Assembly: GCA_021234155.1 (NCBI GenBank)
Contig: JAJEKV010000028.1
Span: 64,001-128,000, forward strand
Origin: Isoetes taiwanensis
Taxonomy: Eukaryota > Streptophyta > Lycopodiopsida > Isoetales > Isoetaceae
Reading direction: 5' to 3'
DNA length: 64,000 bases
The position numbers were made by a program, and so were the translations under genes. Positions 43,201 through 55,084 of the stretch are shown here, one piece after another (within the stretch, counting starts at the first letter, position 1; each line of letters starts with the position of its first letter). The notes under the pieces were generated by a model that saw nothing but the letters and a program-made list of their open reading frames with translations, was not told the DNA's origin and did not search any database.

Positions 43201-46200
43201 CCGGCAGCAATTATGCTTTATTGGTGATTCATGTCTGTAGCCATTATTAACGTTGAGTCTTTGTTAAACAGATTTTTGCGTGTTGCAGTTCAGAAGAGTG
43301 TTGCCAAAAGCCTTAACATAGACCACAAATGGCGTTTGGATCTGTGGGCGAATCGTATTGCTCATGACCGTTGCCTGTCGGCTATTGAGCAGATTTCATC
43401 TCCCAAGTTTGAAATGGAACAATTACGTGACAACAGGAATGCAAAAAATAGATTGGAAGCAGATAACTCTCATTTATTTGGGGAGGCTGCTTCAACTGTA
43501 AAGATTTTAATAGAGAAGCTTGAGGAACCGCCAATGCAGTTGGCTGGCAGCAATAAAATGGACTTGTCAAACACGGAGCATGTTATTGCAGCTTCTAAGC
43601 CTCCCTTGCAGATTGGGAAGACATTGAGTGCATTCAAGAATGCACTTCGTGCTCACCTCAAAGATGTAGAGGGACAACTCAACTCCAGTCAATGCAGGGC
43701 AATACAGGACGCTTTGTGTCGCAAAGTAACACTATGGCAGGGCCCTCCTGGGACAGGAAAAACTAGAACTCTTGTAGAGCTTATCAACATCTATTGCAAA
43801 ACTGGTCAGGGAAAAGTACTTGCATGTGCTGACAGGTAATTTTTCTGGGCCGTGTTTCAAACATGTCATTGGCTTCTTGTCTCCTCTGGTCTGAGCTTTT
43901 TTATATGATTCAGCAACGTCGCAGTTGACAACCTTGTAGAAGGACTACTGGCATATGGATTAAGGATCGTACGTATTGGGCAGCCTGTCAAGGTGTTCTT
44001 TGCACCCCTTTTTTCAGCAAAATCCCTCACAGTTAAAGCCATACACCTTTTCTGCGCCTTAATTTCCTGCAAAATCACTTAAAGATAAAGCCCCACATGT
44101 CTGCTGTATTATTCAAGTGGAAACATTGAAAAAGTTAGTCAAGCTGCTAGGAACCCCATGTCTACCATCCACCTATAAGGTCATACTGGCCACAAAGCAG
44201 TTAGTCATGGTTATGAAGTTGCTCATCAACTTTGTAGCACCCAATTAAATAATCATATTTTGAATGCACTAATGAGGAGATCAGCATTGTAGAGTAGGCT
44301 TTGTCTCATACCCGCGTAACCCTAGAATGTCTTGATGGATAGCAAAGCTTCAATGTCTTAATCCTGGTCTTATAGGTGAAAGGTTAAGGCTTATACATGT
44401 GAAGTATTTTGTTTCTGTCATTTTTGTCTTATTCAGCAAATTGAGCATTTCAAACACTACTATCCATATAATTCAAAAACTACTATCCATATCTTTTGTG
44501 TTTTTCATTTTGACTTGCTAGCTTTGCGTAGCACATTGATAATGCTCCCAGATGGCAAATTATTGATGCATCTGTTGATTTCAATTGTTTCTAATAGACA
44601 TTACTAGATTACAAGATTCTAGTGGCGGGATACCATCTTGAGAGAGTTGAATGGGAGGCAGTTGTTAAGTTTTGACATGGCTGATATTGTGATTTTGCAT
44701 AATGTGGTGGACAAACTCCAATGCGATTAAAAAATTCTCGTTATCCACAAAGAGTTGAGTTCTTCCACCTACTTCTTCAGAACTCGTTGGAGATGTAAAT
44801 CTGATGCTCCTAAAGGACTGGACTTTCTTCAAATCCTCTTCTTTCAGAGGATTTTTCTGCTAAATAATGTGCTCTTCTTGAATTTTAACGCCCACACTTC
44901 ATTTCACACCTCTGATTTTGCACTGTTAGAGTACTCCAAGGATTGTGGGATGTCGCTGATGGGCTTTGGCTCATTAAATTCTGCTGACTTTCAGTTGATT
45001 TAAAATCGAATTTCCTTCCTGCAAACAATAATAAAGTGTCGTTCCACTCTTCTATCCATTAGGATGGCATCAGTATCATGGGAATGCCAAAGATCTGCGT
45101 GATTAATAATCAGAGATGAGAATACAAAAGAGTAATGCTGGAGTACACAGAAAGCAATACTGGAGAACTTTAATAAGAGAAAAGCTGGAGCGGGCACTAA
45201 ATGACTCTATATTTGAGCATTCAAATTACAATTGAATAATAACAGGTAGATAAGCACATGTTACTGCTGGCTGGCAATAGGACACATTTACGCGTTAGTC
45301 AGCGCATGCATTGCCAAATGGATCGCAGTGACGGTAAGAGATTGTGAATATATTATATATCTCACTATCTATGTATTTGTTGTACACACAAAATGTCAAG
45401 AAATGTGACAATTGGTACAAGAGCAGAAGATCAAGGGTTAACACTTTTCTGGACTGGAGTTGCTGCCAGGAGATTCATGCATCTTCACCCGATACCTTAA
45501 GATCCTGGTGATGTGTCTATGGTTGTTGGTCCTGACACCATCACGGGGGAGTTTTAACATCAGATGCTTCATTGTATTTAATGGGCACATAAGAGCGTCT
45601 ATTATGATGGTTGAAGAACATGGTTCATGTATACCGTAGGTGTTTGGACGCCTTTTGTGGGGTTAAAATGATTGATGTATGTGATGTCTCGATAACATGG
45701 CTTTTTTTATAATTAAGGTGAAGGAAGAATTGAGACAAGCAACTCTTGAAGCACAGGTGGTTGTCCATCCACTGATGAAAAGATCTTTACAACTTAAAAG
45801 AGAATCTAAATCTCAAAGAGCGGAATCTAGGATGATGAATGGGTCTAAAAGAAGTACCATTGCAAAAGAAGCAAGTCTGAAGTGGGACAATGCAGTTGAC
45901 CTTGAACGTCAAGCAATCAAGTCTGTGCTGGAAAGGTATGTTATTGTCTGTGTAGTATTAGAATAGCAGCAGATTTTGGTTTTAACATGGCTATTGTGGT
46001 TGATTTTATCCAGCTCTAATTTAGACTTACGCTTTTAGAGCAGAGGTCGTGGCTTCAACCTGTGTGGGTGTAGGAGATGAAAGATTGGAAGGATGTCGGT
46101 TTACTCTGTGTGTCATTGATGAAGCCTCACAGGTCACTTTCACTGAAACATATGCATCAGCATCCTTCAGTAAGAATGTCATTTAGGAGCATTGCTTGGT

Positions 46201-49200
46201 TCCTAAAACATCATTCTCATCTGTAATCTGGCTCAGCTATCCTGGTATGAGCTGTTGTTATTAATTTTGACGTGTTCTGGGGTTCTCTTTCTCACATTTC
46301 TAGGCAACTGAACCTGCGAGCCTTATTCCAATATTGAACAGTGGTGCTAACAGTCTTATTCTGGTTGGAGATCAAGCCCAGCTTCCACCAACTGTGGTCT
46401 CTAAAGATGCTCTGGAGGTAGGGTAACGGTTGCAATAAGCTGAGACATGGCGTAATGAAAATATGACCAATATTCATTGATTTGGTAATTAAGCTACACC
46501 AACAAAATTTCTTTGCCTTTATGCGCGAAAGTGCATACAACTCTTGCTACACACTACGTTTGGTCATGGCAACAGTTGAATGGGCTGTAAGGAAATAAAA
46601 CGATTAGACTTCTCCATCTCAGTAGTGGTCTTATGGCATGGCTCAGTCATTTTCTCTTCGAGATGCCAGAACAATAATTGATATGGTGTATCACACCATT
46701 TCAACTGCAATATGTAGTAAATATTTAACCTAATTTACCAATATAACAAATGTCGGTTAGATCTTGCTTTTTTTAATGTGTTTTTCCCTCGGATCTAAAA
46801 TATTTGAAGTTGATCAATAAATCTTTTGGTGCAACAGGCTGGATTGGGGATAAGTCTTTTTGAACGTCTGCAGCAATGTGGCTTAACCACACTCTTACTG
46901 AATATGCAATACAGGTTTCTCCTTTGTTATCGTTAGTTTACCATGTGCACAAACCTCAGAGAATTGTAAATTCAACAGGATGCATCCTGCTTTGGCAGAG
47001 TTTCCTTCGAATATGTTCTACGAAGGGAACCTACTTTCAAACCCATCACCTATGGAACGCCCAGCACCCAAAGGGTAATTGAAATAGTACTTAAATCAGA
47101 GATCTATCCATGTTGCAAGAGTGCATAAGCCTAAGGATGGCAAAATTACCTTGGGAGTTTCTTCAAATGATGCAAATTTTCTAGTTTTGATAATGTTCCT
47201 CATTTTCCTCAGATTTATTAACCATAGTAAGCCAACTGTGCTGCATGCTTATGCTGGCATTTCAAAATGTGAAAATCTATGTGCCATTTTGTCACGTTCG
47301 TATTGATTGATGCATTACAGATATCACTGGCCAAATGAAGATAGAGCAATCGTCTTCATTGATTGTGTTTATGGCAAGGAAGAAAGCACAAGTCAGGGAT
47401 TCTCTTGGAAAAATTGTGTGGAAGCTCAAGAGGTATTTTGGGGTTTAATTGGTCTAGTTTTCGTCATAGTTTGTTCTCCTCTAATTTCCCCGTCATTTGT
47501 CAATTGCAACCCTTTATAATTATGCTTCTTTCATTGTCTAGCACCTCCCCACGATTTAATGTTTTAGTATCTTAAGAAGATATAAAAAATTAAATAGGTC
47601 AGAAACAAGCTCAACTTGAGTTGGTTAAAGTCACAGAACTTTCTATTTTTCTGCCTAATAATGGGTTTGCCTGCTTGAGTATAAAATTTCTTGTTAGTTA
47701 GTGTTGGGGTTAGGAATATTCACTCTAACTACTCAATAACATTTGAGTGGCTCAGATGATGCTATGCCATCACCTGGCCACATCATCAATAATGACTATA
47801 GAAGTCATTATTACAGCTTTGTAGGTTTTACCTTGTTTCTCCTCATAAATACAGCTAGTCTATTTGGCATCTTCTCTTTTCTTTTCAAGTTACTGAACTT
47901 GTTCAAGGTATCAGAGCTAGTACTTGGCCCAAGAATGAGAGGCAGAAGTTCGTCCTCCATAACTTTCTCATTCTTATAAATTTTCGTCTGATCTTCAAGG
48001 ATCAGATGAAAATTTGTAAGAATTCTTGGTTGATTTGGAAGCATCTAGGTGAAGACTTCGCAATTTTGGCGAGGGAAGGGCTGAACAGCCAATTACAAGG
48101 ATCAATAAGTTCAAACTTCTTGATTCTTTGCAGGCAGATCGGTTTTGCCCTGTACAACGAAGTTTGGTACAAGTTCGGTTGACTTTTTGAGTTCTTGAGA
48201 GATTTTGCAAGGTTACAGTCATTTTTGAAGGAATTTGTTGTAGAGTTGTTGCATACTTACTGTACCTGTACAGTACTATAAGTATTTAACATGTCATACC
48301 TACCTCCTAACGTACCTCTGAGTTTGTAACGAACCGAAAAAACAAACAATATATGAGAAAGTGCTGTTACAGTCAAATACTATAAAATACTGTTAAACAG
48401 TACCTATAAAATAATTCTAAAATACTTACCGTACCTATAAAATACCTATAAGTGTAGCAGGTGATTTGAAGTAAATAGTAAACATTGGCAAGTAAGATGT
48501 ACACAAAATTTTAAAGTGATTTAACTTTTGTTCGTCAAATCATATGCACGGTATGCATGTCTGGATATGCAGTTACACCAAAAAGAGGGAGGAAAGAGAA
48601 TTTGAGTGTTAGAACTGGCGTCCACCTGGAACCAATGTATGATCTCTAATTTGTTTAGTGTTTCAATTACAGGTGGTCCGTATTGTAAAGGGGTTAATAG
48701 CTGGAGGAAGTGATATCACATGTTCAGAAATTGGTGTCATTACCCCATACAATGCTCAGGTGATACATTGCTTGGTTATAATTGATTTTCCATTTAGAAA
48801 ACTGACAAGAGTATGCCTTGTTATGGAGAAAAAGAAAAAACACCGAGTACAATATTCTGTGAAGCAACATGAGCTTTACAGGTTAAATTGCATGAGCGAT
48901 AATTTATGTGAACTATTTTGTAGGTTAGGTTATTGCATGATCTCTTTGCAGAAGAAGGTGATTTCGCTGGGCTTGAAATTAAGTCGGTGGATGGGTTTCA
49001 AGGCAGAGAAAAAGAGGCAAGTACTAAACCATAATAGCCTGATCATGTCTGTCAAAGTATGAAGCCACTTAATTGATATATCTGAGATGAGCCTATCTGA
49101 TCGACAAAGATCTTTATTCCACGGTGCTTAAGGAATAATTCCAACCCTTAATGAATTAACCTTTAGCACAACCTAAAGACTCCAGGAACACACCGGATCA

Positions 49201-52200
49201 ATTCAACACTGGCACTGCACAAATCGGATACACCTGCGAAACTCTGCTCAGCGCCAACCAAAGCCAAACTGTTTCTAACTGCTGTGCAACTTCAACGCAA
49301 CTCTAGCTTCTAAACTCCAATCGGAACGACCAATCCGGAACTCGTCCAAACGAAAAAAAAGGGGGCGTGAAATTTCGCCCCCAAACAGCAGGTTCTTACA
49401 TTCCGTAACCTTAGGGACCTGGAAATTTCCGTGGATTTCAGTGTCGTTTTTTTCCAGGTAACTTTTGGGTCTATTTTTTGGTGGCGATCTGGTGGCGCCG
49501 CCAAACAGGGTTTTGAGCCAGAAGCTTTCCCAAGAACATCAGAACAGAGCTTCTAAGACTGCCGGAACAGGGCTTTTGCAAGAACAGAGCTTTGCCGGAA
49601 CAAGACTTTTATGCAGTCCGACAAGATCATGCTTCATGCTTCTTGCCTTGCCAGTACTCTAACCTGGCGGATTTGGAACTCTGCGGGTCGGCTCAAAGAA
49701 AATTTAGGGAAAAAAAGGAGGATTGTCGCCGGAACAGGGCTTCCCCTGCAAATCGTGCTTTTCCTTTGTTTATTTCGGTTTTCTAGCGATGATCAGGAGC
49801 TGCTACTCCCGATTTAACTCCTTTTTCCATGCAAATCTACATTATTGATCCCATTCCAGCCAGATCTTGGAGACTATTTGCCCTGTTTGAGCTATTCTTC
49901 CCATTTGCATTACCTTTGCCACGCGTTTCTTGTCCATCTCTTGCTTGATTCGTTCTACAGATTTGAACAGATCGCTTGATTCGCTCTACAAATCTCAACA
50001 AAAACACGGATCAAGAACGGAAACACGGGATTAAAGGAAATTTCTAGGTCCCTAAGGTTCTGGCGGGAAACTTTCTCGGCGAAGTTTGAGGAAGAAACTT
50101 GTCTTTGGGCGGCGCCCGCCACGCGGCTAACGCCGCCCGACAAGTTTCTTCTGAAACTTCCCCGCTCTCAAAGTTTCCCCTTCCAGAACCCACGAAGACC
50201 CTAAAATTTCCAGAACGGTTCGATAACTTTTTTTTCCAAGTAACCCGGGGTCTAAGTTTTCGGCGGATCTGGTGACGCCGCTAGAGTTTTTCTTGAGGAG
50301 CAAAATTTGGGGTCTCTTTGCTCTGGCGTGAAGACATCTCTACATTCGTGCGCGAATCTATTACAAAATGAATCCACTGTTTTGGATCTATAAGCTGTGT
50401 AGGGGATGCTCGCTCCAAAGCCATAACTTAAAGTGACTTAAGCTCGCTCTGTATCGCGAAGCTCAAAAGCCATAACCGTGACCCGAAGCCATAGCCGAAG
50501 CTCGCTCAGATGCCATAGCCAAAAGCTCTACAAGCCCTAGCGAAAGCATTCCTCCATTTTCTTCAAATGAAAAGGTGTGTTTCGTTTCCTACTCCGACCA
50601 TAATAGATCTTCCACAAAAAAAAAATCAAAGATTACATGGATGAAGGCGAAATAGCGATTAAAATGGCTTCTTTTGAGCTTTCATTTGAAAACTTCCTTG
50701 GATTCGATAGACTTCTCATTCTGGTTCAAGAATAAGGAAATTTTAGGGTCTCGTGGGTTCTGGGGAAACCCGATTGGCGGGGTGTTTTAGGAAGCGGCTT
50801 TGGCGGCGCGCCGCTCCATGGGCGGCGGCGCCGTTTGAGAACCCCGGCGCTCCGAAAATTTCCCCTTTAAATTTTCGTCGATCTTCGGTTGATGTTCTTG
50901 CCCTCGAGCACGTGGTCACGCTCCGGATTAAGCGGCGCCGCCAAATAATGCCATCTTAGGAAAAACAGGAAAGAAGAAATGGGGGCAAATTTCCCCCCCT
51001 TTTTTTCGTTGAAAAATTTTCGCCGCTCAAAAATTTCGGTTGAAATTTTACGGCGCCGCCAGTGACTGACTGGCGGCGCCGCTTGTGGCTCGCCCCTCAT
51101 GACCCGCCAGTCGGTGGCGGCCGCCGAAAATTTCAACCGAAATTTTCTCTACGAAAAATTTCTTCTTCAAAAGCGGCTCTATTACGACTCTGAAACTTTC
51201 CTTTCACGCTTTTATTTTTTGGGGTTGCCCGAAGGGCATAACCTAGGCGGCGTTGTGTAGTTCATGGAATATTCTAGTTCACGTAAAAACCAGTTAAGAG
51301 CTATTCTGCCCTCACGTCCAATAATACTTTTTCGTACTGTTTCAAAGCCAGGAAGTTCCAGAGAAAGAAATCTCGTGTGCGTTCCGGGATCCACCTCCGT
51401 TCCACAGATTTATCTTCGGTTCCACTGATTCTACACTGCATTCCAGTGATTTACCTTCCATGCTTAGCCCCGTAGAATAGCTCCTAACCGATTTCCGCGT
51501 TCGGGGAAGGCCCGGTTACATGTTTTTCTCGGCATGGAAACCCGCCGACGCTACCCAACTCCGCCTCGCGCCTCTTTTGGCGTTAAGAATTTCCATGCCA
51601 GGAAAGGCATGTAACTGGCCTTTCCTGTATATGGAATACTTTGTGAATATATAGAATAGTAGCGCGTCGGCAGGTTTCCATGCCAGGAAAGGCATGTAAC
51701 TGGCCTTTCCTGTATATGGAATACTTTGTGAATATATAGAATTAAAATTAATTGCTTAGATGGAAAAGTTGAAAGGAATGAGGCCTTTTCTTCACGGTAG
51801 TCTTATCTTCAAAAGTCACATATTGGCCACCTATTGTTTAAAAGTAAATCACTTTTTCACTACAAAAATAAGTCATCTCTTATTTAGGTTCGGAATAGGT
51901 TTGGATACTAAATGGAGTCTTATTTTATTTCGGGAGATTTCTCCCGTCGTAAAATAAAACACCTGTCTTGTTGAAATATATAACTAAAAATAATTCATGC
52001 TTTTCCACTAGTATTTTAGTGGTGTCATATTTTATGACTACCATGCAGTGGAAAAATAAGTTTAAATTTGTGTGTCTTGTTTTTAGCTCTGGAGTTATAA
52101 ATTGTGTCGTATATTGTATATGACAGCCATATTTTGCGACTGGTGTGGAAAAAGGGTGAGAGGAGTATATGCTAAATTTAAGGCGACAGATAGTAGAGAA

Positions 52201-55084
52201 AATAAAAGATGCCGAATTCAATGTTCGTTGCTCGAAGGGATATCCCATGGAACTGGCAGATTGCATGAATTGCTGTGAATTGCTGGGAACTATCAATGTG
52301 CATGGATTGATCGCTTGATCGATTGAGGAGCATGCGTTCTGGCGTCATTGTGCATCGCCAGTACGAAAAAATGAGAGGTTTCCATTATGCCAAAGAAAAA
52401 GGGCAACATGGCTCAAGGTAAGGTTATCGGACTAGCTAAGGCTGATAACCAAAAATGCATGACCGAGGCTCTACGTCCGAGGGCGGATATCCGCACGCGC
52501 GTCGAAGGCTAAGGCCGAAGGCCGGCCGAGGGCCTTACGTGCGGATATCCGCCGAGGACGAGCCGAGGTCATGCATTTTGGACACGTCAGACGAGGCCCG
52601 TTAGGGCCGAGTCTGTACGTGTTTGATAACTGTCGAGGCCCGTTAGGGCCGAGACAAGTTATCAAAGTTGTGACGTCAGCAGCGACGTCCGATAGCCGCC
52701 TTATCGGGCTTTGGACCTAAAAATTATCACTTTTTTTTTTCCTTGCGTCGACATTTGTTGCCCCTGTTTTTTTAGGTTTTGAAGGAGGCGCAGCAATGGC
52801 GATGGCCATGGCCGGCCGGCCAGGAGACGCAAAGATTGGCGATGGCGGTAAGAGGTCGATGGCGGCGCCCAAAGAAGAGCAAAAATGGCGCCCCAGTGCC
52901 GTGGCATAGAGTTAGATCATTAGTTTTGAAGGCGGTTTTAGTTTAGATCATCTGTTTTTAGTTTAGATCATCAATTTTTTTAAAGGGCGATGGCCAACCG
53001 TAGCGAGGAGCAAAGAGTGGGCCGCTACTGAGGCCATGGCATGGATTTAGAGCATCCATCCTTCAATCTTGGCTTTGAAGACTGTGTTGCAGATACATCG
53101 ATATCGCACGAGATCGATAATTAATTATCGAAGATCGAGGTGTATCGATAATTAATTATCAGTACACCTCCAGTACTGATAATTAATTATTAGTACACCT
53201 CCAATGAGGATAAGCAAAAAAAAATTACACTCCCATTACATACAAGAGTCCGATAAGGTATGGTGCCAAGATCGAGCATAAACCCTAAACAAAACCCTCA
53301 AATAGCAGACAAACTGTGTACAGAAGAATAGACAAATCATGTACAGAAGAACAGGAGGAGAGTATACTCTTTTTCTGTGTGTAGGCCTCCTCCTCGGAGA
53401 TGAGAAAGAATGCTGCTGTTACTTCTTTAAGTATTTGGAGCAGATTAATGCAGAGGTAGAGAATAGAGAGGCCTGCATTTGGTCGACTGTAACAATCCAG
53501 CTCTTCATGACGTTGCTTCGGACCACAACATACAAAAGCTTACAGATAATCCTACCGGACCGGTTTGTGACGGACCTAACTCTGTCTGAATTTCTACCAA
53601 ATGTTGCAACGAAACGACGTGAAATTGCAATGTAGGGTTTTAACATTTACTCAGTAAGCATAGCTCGATGATTCAATTCAGACAAAGAATGTTGTAGGCA
53701 GCATAGGACAGGTTTTGCCTTTGCTTGCATGTGGTGCAATAACTTATAGCATTTATTATCCCCAGACTGCCTGCCTCCTCTTTAAAACTATACGCTCCTA
53801 TGCCAGGCCATCTTCTATTTTCCCTTTTCTTCATCAATAAGTATAGCTCGGCGATTCAGTTCAGACAAATAACGTTGTAGGTAGCATAGGACAGGTTTTG
53901 CCTTTGCTTGCATGTGGTGCAGTAACTTATAGCATTTATTATCCCCAGACTGCCTTGCCTCTCTAAAACTATACGCTCCTATGCCAGGCCGTCTTCTATT
54001 TTTCCTTTTCTTAGCTGTACTAGCTTACATTCTCAAGACCTAACTGGTTCCAAATCTTTATTCTCATCAATGAAACAGGTAAAATTCCTCACCCACATTA
54101 CCTATGGGCTTATGCATAAATGCTTCCATAAAGTATTACGCCTAAGATTTCACTTCGGTTGAGGGGAACCCTTTGTTGCTTTAGCAACTTGTTTTCCATA
54201 GATTAGCACGCACATTTTATGCCCACATAAGAGTGAGAATCATCACGGAAGAATCATCACGTAAAAACAGGGTAGCAAGGATTCAGCCGTGTTTGCCAAT
54301 CACCATGTGCCACGTAGAACATTTTCTTTTGAAGAATGTTAAGTTATTTTGAACCCACGGAGGAGAAGATTTTTTACTCTGCGTTCTTTGATTCAACCCG
54401 GCATTCCAGCGTTTTAACCCAGCATTCGACTGTTTTAATCCGGCATTCCAACGATTTTTACCTTGCTGAATCCTTGCTATCCTATTTTCACGTTGCAGAA
54501 ATGGCTTTGTACCTTGAATTCCAGCGTGTCAGCAATGCCTCCGTGCTGTCGCGCGTCGGCACTTCTTCCATGCCGAAATTCAAGGCGCAGAGCATATGGA
54601 ATTGTAAAGTTGGGCCCACAGACCTCAAGTTACGCCTGCCACGGTGTTGTTTATGCCGATCATTTGGTTTCTTGTTTTTTATTTTCCAATTCATACTTTG
54701 ATCATTAAAGTCAAGTGCAAATTTTTGGAATTTGTCAAGATATATTTTGATGCATCATTTAAATTTGAAATTCATTTGTTTTTCTATCTATCTATCTATC
54801 TATGGTCAATCATCGCACACAATTTATTGACTACTTTCCTTAAGAATTAGTGTTTCTTATTTGTGTTAATGCAGGTCATTATTTTTTGTCTTGTACGATC
54901 CAACCTTGATAGGCAGCTAGGATTTGTCACAGACCCTCGTCGTATGAATGTCGCATTGACTAGAGCTCGAAGAGGACTTATTGTACTTGGCAATTCCAAA
55001 ACCCTTGATTCTAGTATCTATTGGAGATCATGGATGGATTACATGAAGCACCACCATTTATGGGTGTCCCATACAATCATATAA
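40261..55084 (+). CDS. UPF1/SMUBP2-like superfamily 1 helicase, 15 exons
   Basis: Exons, joined by phase: 40261-40476, 41543-41658, 41817-41886, 42000-42085, 43272-43835, 43914-43992, 45718-45935, 46039-46133, 46304-46417, 46838-46914, 46979-47074, 47321-47432, 48673-48759, 48924-49016, 54875-55084; about 743 residues. ATG 40261 is the first in frame; the N-terminus (MELCSLGQFILARPKFSFSE) is basic and Ser/Phe-rich, like an organelle transit peptide. Motifs: GPPGTGKT (Walker A, exon 5), ADSNVAVDNL (Ia, across exons 5/6), VIDEASQ (II), GDQAQLPPT (III), NMQYRMHPAL (IV), VDGFQGREKE (V), DPRRMNVALTRARRG (VI). These match the SF1B group of UPF1 and IGHMBP2, 5'-3' helicases on RNA or DNA. Exon 8 has one base too many in an A run at 46080-46083, which breaks the frame just before motif II. 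Intron 14 starts GC. Chloroplast or mitochondrial action is inferred only from the N-terminus. Confidence 0.9.
47702..47917 (+). mobile_element. Copia-like LTR with tRNA-iMet primer-binding site, in helicase intron 12
   Basis: A TG...CA-bounded segment (47702-47905, starts TGTTGGGGTTAGG) is followed after one base by GGTATCAGAGC (47907-47917), the primer-binding site complementary to the 3' end of initiator tRNA-Met. Downstream to about 48240 is leader-like sequence without gag or pol. No second LTR was found, so it is a truncated copy in the same orientation as the host gene. Confidence 0.65.
49407..50059. mobile_element. Foldback element A, 24-bp terminal inverted repeats
   Basis: AACCTTAGGGACCTGGAAAT.. 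(49407-49430) and its inverted copy (50036-50059) agree at 23 of 24 positions. The interior is non-coding and includes ..GGTAAC..GGGTCTA..GATCTGGTG.CGCCGC, a block that recurs at about 50238 outside this element. Confidence 0.7.
50183..50763. mobile_element. Foldback element B, about 28-bp terminal inverted repeats
   Basis: CCAGAACCCACGAAGACCCT.. (50183-50211) is the inverted counterpart of 50736-50763, differing by one inserted base. Further outward both sides share GTTTCCCC. The interior is non-coding. The innermost bases (..AAATTTCC) resemble those of element A, so the two may be related. Confidence 0.7.
51017..51146. repeat. GC-rich nested inverted repeats
   Basis: AAAATTTCGGTTGAAATTTT (from about 51030) pairs with about 51127-51146. 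Inside it CGGCGCCGCCAGT (51051-51063) pairs exactly with 51069-51081 around a 5-base loop. Confidence 0.75.
51509..51743. repeat. Inverted arm plus two direct copies (69 bp, period 85)
   Basis: TTTCCATGCCAGGAAAGGCA.. to TGTGAATATATAGAAT occurs at 51590-51658 and 51675-51743, nearly identical. The sequence GTAGCG..TCGGC.GGTTTCCATG...GCATGTAAC.GGCC at 51660-51708 is also present in inverted form at about 51509-51556. Confidence 0.75.
52452..52667. mobile_element. Palindrome-rich element (nested inverted repeats, GAGGCCCGTTAGGGCCGAG units)
   Basis: AAAATGCATGACC (52452-52464) pairs with 52567-52579. Inside, GGCGGATATCCGCACG (52482-52497) pairs exactly with 52538-52553, and GCGGATATCCGC is itself a palindrome. 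To the right CGAGGCCCGTTAGGGCCGAG occurs at 52592-52611 and 52634-52653; the second copy is enclosed by TTTGATAACT / AGTTATCAAA. The class is unknown to me. Confidence 0.75.
53114..53193. repeat. Three GATAATTAATTATC palindromes
   Basis: TCGATAATTAATTATCGA (53114-53131), TCGATAATTAATTATC (53145-53160) and CTGATAATTAATTATTAG (53176-53193). The middle one is enclosed by GAGGTGTA / TACACCTC. Confidence 0.85.
53656..54013. repeat. 183-bp tandem duplication, lightly diverged
   Basis: Two copies (53656-53838 and 53839 to about 54013) share long identical blocks such as GGACAGGTTTTGCCTTTGCT and TTATAGCATTTATTATCCCC. Confidence 0.9.

Larger units (their letters stand above)
49017..54874 (+). other. 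Last intron of the helicase gene (5.9 kb, GC-AG)
   Basis: Exon 14 ends ...GREKE / GCAAGT and exon 15 follows TTAATGCAG. The intron is filled with GC-rich foldback elements (49.4-51.2 kb), inverted and direct repeats (51.5-51.75 kb), a palindromic element (52.4-52.7 kb), AATTAATT palindromes (53.1 kb), a 183-bp tandem duplication (53.66-54.0 kb) and a (CTAT)5 tract (54784-54803). No independent gene was recognised in it. Confidence 0.85.

Noticed and set aside
45150-45236. Exon-like piece (REKLERALNDSIFEHSNYN) in helicase intron 6
   Set aside because: Exons 6 and 7 already join in frame and the motif order needs nothing between them; the piece hits a stop before its possible donor.
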